DNA from: Bacteroidaceae bacterium HV4-6-C5C
GTDB lineage: Bacteria; Bacteroidota; Bacteroidia; Bacteroidales; Bacteroidaceae
Direction: 5' to 3'
Assembly: GCA_007896885.1 (NCBI GenBank)
Contig: VOIU01000003.1
Location: forward strand, 186,001-250,000
DNA: 64,000 nucleotides
Numbering within the stretch: the first letter of the stretch is position 1; the number at the start of each line of letters is the position of its first letter. The position numbers and the translations under genes are program-made. The notes beneath the pieces are model-generated. The model had not been told where the DNA came from. It was given only the letters and a program-made list of their open reading frames with translations, and searched no databases. Positions 45,635 through 56,252 of this stretch are shown here, one piece after another.

Positions 45635-47878
45635 ATGATATACGATGTTTCAATGCTTAATGCATTTTATGTAAGTTACAAGGAGAAAATAGAACACGTT
45701 CGAACAGTATTACAGCGTCCGTTGACCTTGACGGAAAAAATATTGTATGTGCATCTGTACAATGGGGGTGAAATCAATGACTATAAACGCGGCGAAGATT
45801 ATGTGAATTTCCGACCGGACAGGGTAGCCATGCAGGACGCTACAGCTCAAATGGCGTTACTTCAATTTATGAATTCGGGAAGAGACCGTGTAGCGGTTCC
45901 TTCAACGGTTCATTGTGATCATCTGATACAGGCTCATAGAGGAGCTGATGATGATATCGCAGTTGCTAATCAGACCAATGAAGAAGTTTATGGTTTCTTG
46001 CGTGATGTTTCTTCACGCTATGGCATCGGGTTCTGGCAACCGGGAGCGGGTATTATTCATCAAGTGGTACTGGAAAACTATGCTTTCCCGGGTGGAATGA
46101 TGGTGGGCACTGATTCACATACTCCTAATGCAGGAGGTTTGGGAATGATCGCCATCGGTGTTGGCGGTGCGGATGCAGTCGATGTGATGACCGGGATGGA
46201 ATGGGAACTTAAAATGCCTAAGATTATAGGTGTACGTCTTACCGGTAGCCTGAATAATTGGGCGGCACCCAAAGATGTGATTTTGAAATTGGCCGGTATA
46301 CTTACCGTGAAAGGAGCAACAAACTCCATTATAGAATATTTTGGATCGGGAGTAGCTTCTTTATCGGCTACCGGAAAAGCCACTATATGTAACATGGGAG
46401 CGGAAGTGGGAGCTACCACTTCTTTATTTCCTTTTGATGCTAAAATGGCTACCTATCTAAAGGTTACCGAAAGAGAAGAAATCGCTCTGCTGGCGGAATC
46501 TATTGCTACCGATCTTCGTGCTGATGATGAAGTGCTTGCAAGTCCTGAAAAATATTATGATAGAATTATAGAGATAGACTTATCGACTCTTGAACCTTAT
46601 ATAAACGGCCCTTTTACCCCCGATGCCGCTACGCCGATATCGGAGTTTGCCGCTAAAGTGAAAGCAAACGGCTATCCGCAAAAAATGGAAGTCGGGTTAA
46701 TAGGTTCATGCACCAACTCCTCTTATCAAGATTTAAGTCGCGTTGCTTCTTTGGCGAAACAAGTAGCCGAAAAAGAACTCAAGGTTGCTTCTCCTTTGAT
46801 TGTCAATCCGGGTTCTGAACGCATTCGGGCTACTGCCGAAAGAGATGGCATGATCAGTGTCTTTAAAAATATAGGTGCCGTAATTATGGCGAATGCCTGC
46901 GGCCCGTGTATCGGGCAATGGAAGAGGCATACCGACGATCCTATGCGTAAGAATTCAATTGTGACTTCATTCAACCGTAATTTTGCAAAGCGCGCTGATG
47001 GCAATCCGAATACCCATGCTTTTGTCGCTTCTCCCGAATTGACCATGGCTTTGACGATAGCCGGAGATCTTTGCTTTAATCCGTTGACCGATACTTTGAC
47101 AAACAAGAAAGGTGAGCAAGTCAGGCTGGATGCACCGGTGGGTGAAGAACTTCCATTAAGAGATTTCGTCGATGGAAAGCAAGGCTACATCGCCCCCAAG
47201 CAAGTAGAAGCTGAGATTATAGTCAATCCCGCTTCCCAGCGACTTCAATTGTTAAGCCCTTTTCCGGCATGGGATGGCAACGATTTGATTAAGATGCCTC
47301 TTCTCATTAAGACAAAGGGCAAGTGCACTACCGACCACATTTCAATGGCAGGGTCATGGCTTCGTTTCCGTGGCCATCTGGAAAATATTTCAGATAACAT
47401 GCTAATGGGAGCAATCAATGCTTTTAATGGAGAGTCTAATAACGTGTGGAATCGTATGACCGGTAACTATGATACGGTGTCGGGTACTGCAAAACAGTAT
47501 AAATCGGAGGGATTGGCTTCGATAGTAGTAGCCGAGGAAAATTATGGTGAGGGTTCCAGTCGCGAACATGCTGCTATGGAACCGCGCTTCCTGAATGTTC
47601 GCGTCATCTTGGCTAAAAGCTTTGCACGTATCCATGAAACAAATTTGAAGAAGCAGGGTATGCTTGCGTTGACTTTTGCCGATAAAAATGATTATGATAA
47701 AATAAGGGAACATGATTTGATTTCGGTTGTCGGGTTGAAAGAGTTTGCCCCGGAACGTAATATGGAGGTTATTCTTTATCATGAGGACGGTACAGAAGAC
47801 CGTTTTAACGTACAACATACCTATAACAAACAGCAGATTGGTTGGTTTCGTGCCGGCTCTGCGTTAAATGCAAGATAA
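45635..47878 (+). CDS. acnA: Aconitate hydratase
   Basis: This 747-residue [4Fe-4S] enzyme interconverts citrate and isocitrate. Motifs are [29 protein letters not shown], the cluster cysteines in [12 protein letters not shown] and [26 protein letters not shown], and the C-terminal swivel domain [16 protein letters not shown]. The layout is that of mitochondrial-type aconitase. It heads an operon with isocitrate dehydrogenase and citrate synthase, which together make 2-oxoglutarate from oxaloacetate and acetyl-CoA. Confidence 0.95.
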   Translation: MIYDVSMLNAFYVSYKEKIEHVRTVLQRPLTLTEKILYVHLYNGGEINDYKRGEDYVNFRPDRVAMQDATAQMALLQFMNSGRDRVAVPSTVHCDHLIQAHRGADDDIAVANQTNEEVYGFLRDVSSRYGIGFWQPGAGIIHQVVLENYAFPGGMMVGTDSHTPNAGGLGMIAIGVGGADAVDVMTGMEWELKMPKIIGVRLTGSLNNWAAPKDVILKLAGILTVKGATNSIIEYFGSGVASLSATGKATICNMGAEVGATTSLFPFDAKMATYLKVTEREEIALLAESIATDLRADDEVLASPEKYYDRIIEIDLSTLEPYINGPFTPDAATPISEFAAKVKANGYPQKMEVGLIGSCTNSSYQDLSRVASLAKQVAEKELKVASPLIVNPGSERIRATAERDGMISVFKNIGAVIMANACGPCIGQWKRHTDDPMRKNSIVTSFNRNFAKRADGNPNTHAFVASPELTMALTIAGDLCFNPLTDTLTNKKGEQVRLDAPVGEELPLRDFVDGKQGYIAPKQVEAEIIVNPASQRLQLLSPFPAWDGNDLIKMPLLIKTKGKCTTDHISMAGSWLRFRGHLENISDNMLMGAINAFNGESNNVWNRMTGNYDTVSGTAKQYKSEGLASIVVAEENYGEGSSREHAAMEPRFLNVRVILAKSFARIHETNLKKQGMLALTFADKNDYDKIREHDLISVVGLKEFAPERNMEVILYHEDGTEDRFNVQHTYNKQQIGWFRAGSALNAR

Positions 47879-47885
47879 AAAGAAG

Positions 47886-49073
47886 ATGAGCAAAATTACA
47901 AAACAAACTGATGGTACACTGTTAGTACCTGATGTGCCTACTGTACCTTTTATAACCGGCGACGGAGTGGGAGCTGAGGTGACCCCTTCAATGCAGGCTA
48001 TTGTAGATGCGGCAGTCCGTAAAGCTTACGGAAGCGTGAGGCATATTGAGTGGAAAGAAGTCCTGGCAGGTGAGCGCGCCTTCAGGAAGACGGGGGCATG
48101 GTTGCCTGACGAGACAATGGCAGCTTTCAAAGAATATCTAGTCGGGATTAAAGGCCCGCTGACGACTCCTGTGGGGGGAGGAATTCGTTCTTTGAACGTT
48201 GCACTCCGACAGACACTCGACCTTTTTGTTTGCCTACGTCCTGTCCGTTGGTACAGAGGTGTCCATTCGCCTGTTCGCGAACCGGAAAAAGTAAACATGT
48301 GTGTGTTCCGCGAGAATACCGAAGATATTTATGCCGGTATTGAGTGGGAAGCCGGTACACCTGAAGCGGAAAAATTCTATCATTTCCTGGAAACAGAAAT
48401 GAAAGTTACCAAGGTACGTTTTCCCGAAACTTCTTCGTTTGGAGTGAAACCTGTTTCCAAAGAAGGCACCGAACGTCTTGTCCGTGCAGCTTGCCAATAT
48501 GCCCTTGATCATGGTCTGCCTTCCGTGACTTTGGTCCATAAGGGAAATATTATGAAATTTACTGAAGGTGGTTTTAAGAAGTGGGGATATGAATTGGCGC
48601 AACGCGAGTTTGCTGACGAACTGGCAACAGGTAAGTTGGTGATAAAAGATTGTATTGCAGACGCTTTTCTTCAGAATACATTACTCACACCGGAAAAATA
48701 TTCCGTGATAGCTACACTTAATTTAAATGGTGATTACGTCTCCGATCAGTTGGCTGCCATGGTGGGTGGAATCGGCATTGCTCCCGGAGCAAATATTAAT
48801 TATCATTCGGGGCATGCCATATTCGAAGCAACACATGGCACTGCGCCGGATATTGCAGGAAATGACATTGTGAACCCTTGCTCCATTGTCCTTTCGGCAG
48901 TGATGATGCTTGAATATTTAGGGTGGAAAGAAGCTGCCGGCTTAATAGACAATGCTTTGGAAAAGAGTTTTCTAGAATCGCGCGCTACCGCTGATCTTGC
49001 CCGCTTCATGCCCGGAGGTGTATCTTTATCCACTTCTGCTTTTACGAGAGAAATCGTAAAGAGAATAGAATAA
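47886..49073 (+). CDS. icd: Isocitrate dehydrogenase
   Basis: This 395-residue enzyme oxidatively decarboxylates isocitrate to 2-oxoglutarate. It has [15 protein letters not shown], the substrate site [49 protein letters not shown] and [21 protein letters not shown], as in E. coli Icd. NADP use is likely from resemblance but not proven. The frame opens at an ATG at 47868 inside aconitase, but the ATG at 47886, seven bases past the aconitase stop and preceded by AAAAGAAG, is taken as the start. Confidence 0.95.
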   Translation: MSKITKQTDGTLLVPDVPTVPFITGDGVGAEVTPSMQAIVDAAVRKAYGSVRHIEWKEVLAGERAFRKTGAWLPDETMAAFKEYLVGIKGPLTTPVGGGIRSLNVALRQTLDLFVCLRPVRWYRGVHSPVREPEKVNMCVFRENTEDIYAGIEWEAGTPEAEKFYHFLETEMKVTKVRFPETSSFGVKPVSKEGTERLVRAACQYALDHGLPSVTLVHKGNIMKFTEGGFKKWGYELAQREFADELATGKLVIKDCIADAFLQNTLLTPEKYSVIATLNLNGDYVSDQLAAMVGGIGIAPGANINYHSGHAIFEATHGTAPDIAGNDIVNPCSIVLSAVMMLEYLGWKEAAGLIDNALEKSFLESRATADLARFMPGGVSLSTSAFTREIVKRIE

Positions 49074-49094
49074 CAAATTAATGATTAAAACGTA

Positions 49095-50444
49095 ATGAAT
49101 ATGAAAAAGGAATATTTGGTTTATAAGTTATCGGAGTCGATGAAAGAGGCTGTCAGAATAGATACGGAGTTGTTTTCGAAATTCGATGTGAAGCGTGGCT
49201 TGAGAAATGAGGACGGAACCGGTGTATTAGTCGGACTTACCCGTATTGGTAATGTAGTGGGTTATGAACGGATTCCTGGTGGAGGTCTGAAACCTATTCC
49301 CGGAAAATTATTCTATCGCGGATATGATGTTGAGGATATCGTACATGCCATGATTAAAGAAAAACGGTTTGGTTTTGAAGAAGTCGCTTATTTGTTACTT
49401 TCCGGCAATCTGCCTGACAAGGAAGAATTGGCTTCATTTTCCGAGCTCATTTATGATAATATGCCTTTGGAGCAAAAAACAAAGATGAATATTATTGAGC
49501 TTGAGGGAAATGATATTATGAATATTCTGGCTCGTAGCGTGCTTGAGATGTATCGTTTTGATCCTGCTGCCGATGATACTTCGCGTGATAATCTTATGCG
49601 ACAAAGTATTGATTTGATCTCCAAGTTCCCTACGATTATAGCTTATGCTTACAATATGCTTCGTCATGCTACATTTGGACGTTCATTGCATATCCGTAAT
49701 CCACAAGAAAAGCTTTCCATTGCCCAGAACTTCCTTCACATGTTGAAGCGTGACTATACGGAACTTGATGCCAGGACTCTCGACTTATTACTCGTATTGC
49801 AGGCGGAGCACGGAGGTGGTAATAACTCAACGTTTACAGTCCGGGTCACTTCTTCTACAGGGACGGACACATACTCTTCCATAGCTGCCGGTATTGGTTC
49901 GTTGAAAGGTCCGTTACATGGAGGTGCCAATATTCAGGTTGCGGACATGTTCCATCATCTAAAGGAGAATATACAAGACTGGACAAGTGTGGAGGAAATC
50001 GATACTTATTTCACCCGTATGTTGAATAAGGAAGTCTATAATAAGAGTGGATTGATCTATGGTATCGGACACGCTGTATATACCATTTCCGACCCGCGTG
50101 CCGTTCTCTTGAAAGAGTTGGCTCGTGATTTAGCTAAGGAGAAAGGCCGTAAGGAGGAGTTTGCATTCCTTGAATTACTAGAAGAAAGAGCAATAGAGAC
50201 TTTTGGTCGGATTAAGAATAACGGGAAAACCGTTTCGAGCAATGTGGACTTTTATTCCGGTTTTGTTTATGAAATGATTGGCTTACCTCAAGAAATATAT
50301 ACTCCGTTATTTGCAATGGCACGTATTGTGGGATGGTGTGCTCATCGTAATGAAGAGTTGAACTTTGAAGGCAAACGTATTATCCGTCCTGCCTATAAAA
50401 ATGTGTTGGATGAAGTCCCATATATCCCGTTGAAAAAGAGATGA
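49095..50444 (+). CDS. gltA: Citrate synthase
   Basis: This 449-residue enzyme joins oxaloacetate and acetyl-CoA. Active-site regions are GSLKGPLHGGANIQV (His), YGIGHAVYTISDPRA (His) and VDFYSGFVYEMIGLP (Asp). The N-terminus (KLSESMKEAVRIDTELFSKFDVKRGL) is that of the larger Bacteroidetes citrate synthases and lacks a zinc-type extension. It is last in the acn-icd-gltA operon with a 21-base gap to icd. A second Met two codons in (49101) could also serve as start. Confidence 0.95.
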   Translation: MNMKKEYLVYKLSESMKEAVRIDTELFSKFDVKRGLRNEDGTGVLVGLTRIGNVVGYERIPGGGLKPIPGKLFYRGYDVEDIVHAMIKEKRFGFEEVAYLLLSGNLPDKEELASFSELIYDNMPLEQKTKMNIIELEGNDIMNILARSVLEMYRFDPAADDTSRDNLMRQSIDLISKFPTIIAYAYNMLRHATFGRSLHIRNPQEKLSIAQNFLHMLKRDYTELDARTLDLLLVLQAEHGGGNNSTFTVRVTSSTGTDTYSSIAAGIGSLKGPLHGGANIQVADMFHHLKENIQDWTSVEEIDTYFTRMLNKEVYNKSGLIYGIGHAVYTISDPRAVLLKELARDLAKEKGRKEEFAFLELLEERAIETFGRIKNNGKTVSSNVDFYSGFVYEMIGLPQEIYTPLFAMARIVGWCAHRNEELNFEGKRIIRPAYKNVLDEVPYIPLKKR

Positions 50445-50460
50445 TATATCCTTCATACTC

Positions 50461-50546
50461 AGAAGCCGACTTTTCATATTAGCAAATCCGGCTTCTAATT
50501 TTCCATAAGATAAAAAAAGACTACCTTATACAGGTAGTCTTTTTTA
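50461..50546. terminator. Double terminator between gltA and pfkA
   Basis: The first hairpin is AGAAGCCG/CGGCTTCT (50461-50468 with 50489-50496). The second is GACTACC/GGTAGTC (50519-50525 with 50533-50539), flanked by A7 and T6-7 so that it serves both convergent genes. Confidence 0.88.
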
Positions 50547-50603
50547 TTTATATTTATTGTTCTGAAAATCCGCTAAATGGTATTTTCTCAACGGGCTCCT
50601 TAC

Positions 50604-51584
50604 TTAGATAGACAGTTCACGAAGAACGTTAACCAATTCCAACTTGATAGGCTTATTGTTTTTGATTGCTTTGGTAAAAGGTACATATACCACTTCGTCA
50701 TTTTCAATTCCGATCATGACGTTGCGTTGTCCCTCCATTATGGCATCTATTGCAGCAGCTCCAAGGCGACTTGCCAAGATACGATCGTGTGCTGTAGGGC
50801 TTCCTCCACGCTGAACATGTCCCAATATTGTTACACGTACATCATATTCCGGATATTCGTTTTTTACACGATCGGCATAGTGCATTGCGCCTCCGGTTAG
50901 GCCACTTTCGGCTACTATTACAATACTACTATTTTTCGATTTGCGGAAACCATTCTTAATGAATTCTTCCAATTGGTCTACTTCCGTATCCAATTCCGGA
51001 ATGATAGCTGCTTCGGCACCGGAAGCAATAGCGCCGTTTAAAGCTAAGAAACCGGCATCCCGGCCCATGACTTCTACGAAGAATAAACGCTCGTGGGAAG
51101 TTGCCGTATCACGAATCTTATCAACAGCTTCAAGAATCGTATTCAGAGCCGTATCATATCCAATGGTAGTGTCCGTCCCATACAAATCATTATCTATGGT
51201 TCCCGGCAAACCAATGCAGGGTACATCAAATTCTTCAGCGAAGATACGGGCACCTGTTAGCGAACCGTCTCCTCCTATAATAACCAAGGCATCAATGCCT
51301 TCTTTCTTCATGTTATCGTATGCAATCTGACGTCCTTCCGGTGTCATGAACTCCTTGCAGCGGGCAGTTTTCAGAATAGTACCTCCCAATTGGATGATGT
51401 TACTTACATTTTGGCTTCTGAATTCGCTGATTTCACCTGTAACCAATCCTTTATAACCCCGATATATTCCTTTTACCCCAAGTCCGTTATAGATAGCTGC
51501 GCGTGTTACCGCGCGGATGGCTGCATTCATTCCCGGTGCATCTCCTCCGGATGTTAAAATACCTATACACTTAATATTTGCCAT
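50604..51584 (-). CDS. pfkA: ATP-dependent 6-phosphofructokinase
   Basis: This 326-residue glycolytic enzyme has the ATP loop [16 protein letters not shown], the GGDGSLTGA motif whose Gly-Gly-Asp-Gly-Ser pattern fits ATP rather than pyrophosphate use, the catalytic [20 protein letters not shown] and [14 protein letters not shown]. It is monocistronic with a minus-strand -7 box 34 bases upstream, convergent with gltA. Confidence 0.96.
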   Translation of the reverse strand: MANIKCIGILTSGGDAPGMNAAIRAVTRAAIYNGLGVKGIYRGYKGLVTGEISEFRSQNVSNIIQLGGTILKTARCKEFMTPEGRQIAYDNMKKEGIDALVIIGGDGSLTGARIFAEEFDVPCIGLPGTIDNDLYGTDTTIGYDTALNTILEAVDKIRDTATSHERLFFVEVMGRDAGFLALNGAIASGAEAAIIPELDTEVDQLEEFIKNGFRKSKNSSIVIVAESGLTGGAMHYADRVKNEYPEYDVRVTILGHVQRGGSPTAHDRILASRLGAAAIDAIMEGQRNVMIGIENDEVVYVPFTKAIKNNKPIKLELVNVLRELSI

Positions 51585-51617
51585 AACAACCTATTGTTTT
51601 AGTCTTAATAATTGTCG

Positions 51618-51625
51618 CAAAGATA
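51618..51625 (-). promoter_or_regulatory. -7 promoter box TATCTTTG of pfkA
   Basis: CAAAGATA on the plus strand, 34 bases before the pfkA ATG and just past the ispH stop. Confidence 0.6.
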
Positions 51626-51671
51626 GCAAATTTGTAAGGGGAGCTCTAATAATTAACGTTAATTCGGCGTT

Positions 51672-52535
51672 TCAAAGATGTGATTTTATTGAATCTGATA
51701 TTTTTTCCATCAACCATTTAGGAGTGGATGTTGCACCACAGATTCCAATGGATGAAACTCCTTTAATCAGATTATAGTCAATATCTTCTTCGCTGTAAAT
51801 TAGGTATGAATTGGGATTAATGTTCTTGCATTCACCATAAAGCATTTTCCCGTTAGAACTTTTCTTGCCACTGACAAAGAAAATTAAGTCATGCGATGCT
51901 GCGAATTCACGGATATGGGGAAACCGATTGACTACCTGTCTGCATATTGTGTCGTGGTACTCAAAAGTAACATCCGGTGAAATGTGCTCTTTAATATAGC
52001 TGACAATCTGCTGAAATTCATCCAATGATTTAGTGGTTTGCGAATACAGACGTATGCTTTTGTTCAGGTCGAGTTGTTTCGCTTCTTCCAGACTCTCAAT
52101 GACAATAGCATTTCCGGTAGTCTGTCCCACCAATCCCAATACTTCAGCATGCCCGTTCTTTCCGTAGATTACAATTTGCTTCGACTCATCGTCTTCGTGA
52201 TTGTATTCTTGTTTAATCTTCTTTTGAATGCGAAGAACCACCGGGCAAGTTGCATCAATAATTTCAATGTTATTCCTGCGTGCAGTCTCATAGGTTTCAG
52301 GTGGTTCACCATGAGCACGTAAAAGGACTTTTGCGTTTTGGAGTCGATTAAAATCATCATGATTGATGGTGATCAAACCTAATTCTCTTAATCGCTCAAC
52401 TTCGCAACTGTTGTGTACTATATCTCCGAGGCAATATAATTTGCCTCCTTTTTTTAATTCTTCTTCCGCTTTCCGTATTGCGGTGACTACGCCGAAGCAA
52501 AAGCCTGAGTTTTTATCGATCTCTACTTTTACCAT
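51672..52535 (-). CDS. ispH: 4-hydroxy-3-methylbut-2-enyl diphosphate reductase
   Basis: This 287-residue [4Fe-4S] enzyme makes IPP and DMAPP in the non-mevalonate pathway. The three cluster cysteines lie in NSGFCFGVVTAI, DATCPVVLRIQKK and SSIGICGATSTPKWLME. Other marks are GDIVHNSCEVERLRELG and LLRAHGEPPETYE. It lies 21 bases downstream of cmk on the same strand, the common cmk-ispH pairing, so both are probably one transcript. Confidence 0.95.
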   Translation of the reverse strand: MVKVEIDKNSGFCFGVVTAIRKAEEELKKGGKLYCLGDIVHNSCEVERLRELGLITINHDDFNRLQNAKVLLRAHGEPPETYETARRNNIEIIDATCPVVLRIQKKIKQEYNHEDDESKQIVIYGKNGHAEVLGLVGQTTGNAIVIESLEEAKQLDLNKSIRLYSQTTKSLDEFQQIVSYIKEHISPDVTFEYHDTICRQVVNRFPHIREFAASHDLIFFVSGKKSSNGKMLYGECKNINPNSYLIYSEEDIDYNLIKGVSSIGICGATSTPKWLMEKISDSIKSHL

Positions 52536-52556
52536 AATTCCGATTATTGTGTGATT

Positions 52557-53246
52557 TTACATTTCGGCTACTTGCCCAAGTTGGGCTTTCAACCATTCTT
52601 TTTGTTCGGAAAGGGTCATTTGGCTGTTATCCAGTAATATTGCATCATCTGCTTTACGTAGCGGACTAATCTCGCGATTTTGATCGATATAGTCGCGTTG
52701 CTTTACATTTTCTAGTATATCGTTATAACTGGCTTCTTCTCCTTTGGCTTTCAGTTCGTCGTAACGACGCTGGGCACGGATTTCTGCAGAAGCAGTTACA
52801 AATATTTTTAGTTCCGCATCAGGAAAAACAGTTGTGCCGATATCACGGCCATCCATTACAATGCCTTTCGCTTTCCCCATTTCTTGCTGTTGGGCAACCA
52901 TCGCTTCGCGTACAAAACCCAGTGTAGCAATGGGGCTTACATGAGAAGAAACATCCATGGTCCGGATTTTGTTCTCGACATTGATTCCATTTAAGTAAGT
53001 ATCCGGACGTCCCGTTTCAGGGTTGAGCTGAAATGAGATGTGTATTGAATCCATCTCCTTTTGTAGCTTTTGAGTGTCAATATTTTCCCCTTTGAATATT
53101 CCATTTTCCAGGCTATATAGAGTTACAGCACGATACATGGCGCCGCTGTCAATGTAGATATAACCTATCTCACGCGCAAGATCTTTCGCCATTGTACTTT
53201 TTCCACAAGAAGAAAAACCATCTATTGCAATAACTACCTTTTTCAT
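52557..53246 (-). CDS. cmk: Cytidylate kinase
   Basis: This 229-residue kinase phosphorylates CMP and dCMP. It has the P-loop [56 protein letters not shown] and [13 protein letters not shown]. It is followed by ispH. A minus-strand -7 box (53372-53379) lies about 126 bases upstream, giving a leader of about 120 bases. Confidence 0.95.
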   Translation of the reverse strand: MKKVVIAIDGFSSCGKSTMAKDLAREIGYIYIDSGAMYRAVTLYSLENGIFKGENIDTQKLQKEMDSIHISFQLNPETGRPDTYLNGINVENKIRTMDVSSHVSPIATLGFVREAMVAQQQEMGKAKGIVMDGRDIGTTVFPDAELKIFVTASAEIRAQRRYDELKAKGEEASYNDILENVKQRDYIDQNREISPLRKADDAILLDNSQMTLSEQKEWLKAQLGQVAEM

Positions 53247-53599
53247 TGTTATCGTTATTTTTTTTGTTCTTAATTGTATCGCTTTAATGATTGTTACAGC
53301 ATTACCTATCTTGTATTGATAATAAATGAAACTTTATTATGCCGACTCAATGGTTACACTGAAAACTTGTTCAAAGATACTGTATTTTTTTTGCTCGCTA
53401 AAAAACATTATTGTCGAAATCATATTGGCCAATTCGTTTTCGAATAGACTTAATAGGCTTTACTTCAGATTATCAATCTATCTTTCTTTATTGCAACTAT
53501 CTTCTCTTTTTCTATATTGTCTTTCGGTTTTTATCCTTATATTTGTCCGAAATGAGATGGATATGAGAGTGTACTGCCCATATCATTAAAAGATTGATT
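53247..53599. other. Divergent intergenic region with two promoter boxes
   Basis: CAAAGATA at 53372-53379 is a minus-strand TATCTTTG box for cmk, and TATATTTG at 53538-53545 is a plus-strand box for the polyprenyl synthase gene. An 87-codon plus-strand frame (53326-53589) spans the second box and looks spurious. No strong hairpin was seen. Confidence 0.6.
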
Positions 53600-54577
53600 A
53601 TGATGTTTACAGCTTCTGAAATTTTAGAGAAAATAAATATATATATTGCAGAACTACAGCTTACGCGTACTCCTCAGAATTTATATGAACCCGTAAAATA
53701 CGTGTTATCGTTGGGTGGTAAAAGAATTCGTCCGGTACTGATGCTGCTAGCTTATAATTTATATAAAGATGATGTGGATTCAATACTGCCCGTCGCTTCA
53801 GGTATAGAAATATACCATAATTATACACTTCTGCATGATGATTTGATGGATCGAGCCGATCTGAGAAGAGGAAAGAAGACCGTTCATAAAATATGGAATG
53901 ATAATACGGCAATTCTTTCGGGAGATGCAATGTTGGTACTTGCTTATCAGCACATTGCTCAATGTAATCCCAAACACCTAAAAGAAGCACTGGATTTGTT
54001 TAGTTTGACTGCTCTTGAAATATGTGAGGGGCAGCAGCTTGATATGGATTTTGAAGAAAGAGATGATGTCACCCAAGAAGAGTATTTGGAGATGATTCGT
54101 TTGAAGACATCCGTACTGCTTGCATGTAGCTTGAAAATAGGAGGACTATTGGGAGGAGCAACGGTTGAAGATGCATCCAATCTTTATAATTTCGGTATGC
54201 AGATGGGACTTGCCTTTCAGTTAAAAGATGATTTACTGGATGTTTATGGAGATGCTTCGGTATTTGGGAAGAATATTGGTGGGGATATCTTGTCCAATAA
54301 AAAAACGTTTCTACTGATTAAAGCATTGGAACATGCTGATCCTGATCAAAAGAAAGAGTTAAATTATTGGCTGATGTCCGTTGATTTTGTCCCGGCTGAG
54401 AAGATTGCTGCCGTAACGGACTTGTATAACCGTATTGGAGTGCGAAAATGGTGCGAAGATAAGATTTCGGATTATACAGTTAAGGCGATAGAGAGCTTGA
54501 AGCTTGTGGATGTTGACATGGAGAAGAAGAAGGAACTGCAACGATTAATAGAGAAACTAATGTCTCGCGAAATATAA
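53600..54577 (+). CDS. Polyprenyl synthetase (long-chain prenyl diphosphate synthase)
   Basis: This protein of about 325 residues extends isoprenoid chains from FPP/IPP. Both aspartate-rich motifs are present: LLHDDLMDRADLRRG (first) and QLKDDLLDVYGD (second), with GGKRIRPVLMLLAY before the first. Residues just before the first motif (YHNYTLL) control chain length in relatives, but the product length cannot be fixed by eye; an octaprenyl-type enzyme for quinone side chains is plausible. The frame opens at a TTG two codons earlier; the ATG at 53600 or 53603 is the likely start. It leads an apparent three-gene unit with the next two genes. Confidence 0.92.
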   Translation: MMFTASEILEKINIYIAELQLTRTPQNLYEPVKYVLSLGGKRIRPVLMLLAYNLYKDDVDSILPVASGIEIYHNYTLLHDDLMDRADLRRGKKTVHKIWNDNTAILSGDAMLVLAYQHIAQCNPKHLKEALDLFSLTALEICEGQQLDMDFEERDDVTQEEYLEMIRLKTSVLLACSLKIGGLLGGATVEDASNLYNFGMQMGLAFQLKDDLLDVYGDASVFGKNIGGDILSNKKTFLLIKALEHADPDQKKELNYWLMSVDFVPAEKIAAVTDLYNRIGVRKWCEDKISDYTVKAIESLKLVDVDMEKKKELQRLIEKLMSREI

Positions 54578-54587
54578 ATAGTAGCTT

Positions 54588-55289
54588 ATGCCATATAGGA
54601 GATTGCCAAATACCGATCAAGCAAGAATAAGAGCCCTGAAAGCTGTAATAGCGAAAGCTGATACTCAGGGTGTATATGATATGGCTATCTCCTTAAAGAC
54701 ACTGACCGATGCACGCAACTATTTGGTTCGTTTCGAAGCTGCTCATTTATATTATGTGGAATGCTTTGAGAATCAATCTGCTGCCGGAAGAAAGCATCAA
54801 GCTAATGTGAAGATGGCTCGGTTGTACCTTTCTCATTTTCTTCAGGTCTTGAATTTGGCGGTTCTTCGTTCGGAGGTGCGTTTAGCCCACAAGTCATTCT
54901 ACGGATTGCCTTCCGATAGTACAAGCTTGCCCGATTTGACTTCTGAAGCTTCAATAGTGGAGTGGGGAAGAAAAATTATTGATGGAGAAAACAAGAGAAT
55001 ATCCCAAGGAGGAATCCCTATCTACAACCCTACAGTGGCCAAAGTGAGAGTTCATTATGATATCTTTGCAGAAAGTTATGAAAAGCAAAAGAATCTGCAA
55101 GCGTTGACATCTCGCAGTCTTGAAGAAGTTTCCTCAATGCGTCCAGGAGTGGATGCTTTGATTTTGAACATCTGGAATCAAGTGGAAGCTAAGTTTGCAA
55201 ATTTCTTACCCAATGAAAAACGCTTGAATTTATGTCGTGATTACGGTCTAGTATATTATTATCGCACCAGTGAAAAAGAAATAGAATAG
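54588..55289 (+). CDS. Conserved Bacteroidales protein of unknown function
   Basis: This 233-residue soluble protein, largely alpha-helical by composition, begins MPYRRLPNTDQARIRALKA. No signal peptide, membrane helix, or known catalytic motif is visible. A repeated-helix flavour appears in LKTLTDARNYLVRFEAAHLYY and SRSLEEVSSMRPGVDALIL. It lies 10 bases after the polyprenyl synthase gene and 8 bases before the TatD gene, so it is surely co-transcribed with them. I do not recognise a domain, and the neighbours do not point to a single pathway. Confidence 0.75.
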   Translation: MPYRRLPNTDQARIRALKAVIAKADTQGVYDMAISLKTLTDARNYLVRFEAAHLYYVECFENQSAAGRKHQANVKMARLYLSHFLQVLNLAVLRSEVRLAHKSFYGLPSDSTSLPDLTSEASIVEWGRKIIDGENKRISQGGIPIYNPTVAKVRVHYDIFAESYEKQKNLQALTSRSLEEVSSMRPGVDALILNIWNQVEAKFANFLPNEKRLNLCRDYGLVYYYRTSEKEIE

Positions 55290-55297
55290 CTTAAAGA

Positions 55298-56074
55298 ATG
55301 AGATTGATAGATACCCACTCGCATTTATTTTTAGAAGAGTTTGCGGATGATTTGGAACAGGTGATGGATCGTGCTAAATCCGCCGGGATAGAGCGTATAT
55401 ATATGCCCAATATTGATAGTACTACACTTGGATCTTTATTGTCGGTATGCGACAAGTACAAAGGATATTGCTTCCCTATGGTTGGATTGCATCCTACATC
55501 AGTCAACAATGGATATAGAAAAGAGCTGCAAATAGTCAAGGAAGAATTGACCGTTCCGGGAAAGTATGTTGCTGTGGGTGAGATTGGCATGGATCTTTAT
55601 TGGGATAAGACTTTTCTTAAGGAACAACAGATCGTTTTCGACCAGCAAGTCTGCTGGGCTTTGGAATATAATCTTCCTATTGTTATTCATTGCCGTGATG
55701 CGTTTAATGAAATCTATGAATTGTTATCTCCCTATAAAGAGACTTCTTTAAGAGGCATTTTCCATAGCTTTACGGGTACTGTTGATGAGGCTTTGCGTTT
55801 CATGGAATTCAGCAATTTCTTTTTTGGAATAAATGGAGTAGTCACTTTTAAGAAATCAACTTTACCCGAAGTATTAAAAGACGTGGTTCCTTTAAATCGT
55901 TTGGTTATGGAAACTGATTCGCCTTATCTTGCTCCGGTTCCTAATCGGGGAAAAAGGAATGAAAGTGCATTTATGATAGATACAATGCAAAAAGTAGCCG
56001 AGATATATCAAACGGAGTTAGAAGAAGTAGGAGAGATTACTTCAAATAACGCTTTAAACTTGTTTGGTCTATAG
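55298..56074 (+). CDS. TatD family metal-dependent deoxyribonuclease
   Basis: This 258-residue metallohydrolase of the TIM-barrel amidohydrolase type has the metal motif DTHSHLFLEEF, GEIGMDLYWDKTF, IVIHCRDAFNE, IFHSFTGTVDEA and METDSPYLAPVP. E. coli TatD is a 3'-5' exonuclease linked to oxidative damage repair; relatives act as D-aminoacyl-tRNA deacylases or general hydrolases, so the substrate is open. It is last in the three-gene unit and followed by a strong inverted repeat. Confidence 0.93.
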   Translation: MRLIDTHSHLFLEEFADDLEQVMDRAKSAGIERIYMPNIDSTTLGSLLSVCDKYKGYCFPMVGLHPTSVNNGYRKELQIVKEELTVPGKYVAVGEIGMDLYWDKTFLKEQQIVFDQQVCWALEYNLPIVIHCRDAFNEIYELLSPYKETSLRGIFHSFTGTVDEALRFMEFSNFFFGINGVVTFKKSTLPEVLKDVVPLNRLVMETDSPYLAPVPNRGKRNESAFMIDTMQKVAEIYQTELEEVGEITSNNALNLFGL

Positions 56075-56123
56075 TAGAAATATAGAAGTATGCCCCGTTA
56101 CACGGAATTATAAAAAAGAAGAA

Positions 56124-56215
56124 GGTGTGTCAAAAGGCAAAAAAATAGCAGAACGCCCTTGCTACAACATGTTGTAACAAGGGCGTTTTTATGAAATAGG
56201 GGCTTTTGACACACC
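56124..56215. terminator. Nested inverted repeats, terminator of the tatD unit
   Basis: The outer arms are GGTGTGTCAAAAG (56124-56136) and CTTTTGACACACC (56203-56215), an exact 13-bp match. Inside lies a near-perfect hairpin, ACGCCCTTG with CAAGGGCGT (56153-56161 and 56178-56186), around a TACAACATGTTGTA palindrome, followed by five T. It lies between convergent tatD and the acyl-CoA dehydrogenase gene and could serve both. Confidence 0.82.
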
Positions 56216-56252
56216 CCCTATTATTCAGTTGAAACCGTATCGGTTTTTTCTT

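Noticed and set aside
53326..53589. 87-codon plus-strand frame rich in Leu, Phe and Ser
   Set aside because: It spans the -7 box of the polyprenyl synthase gene and shows the random hydrophobic composition of AT-rich spacer.
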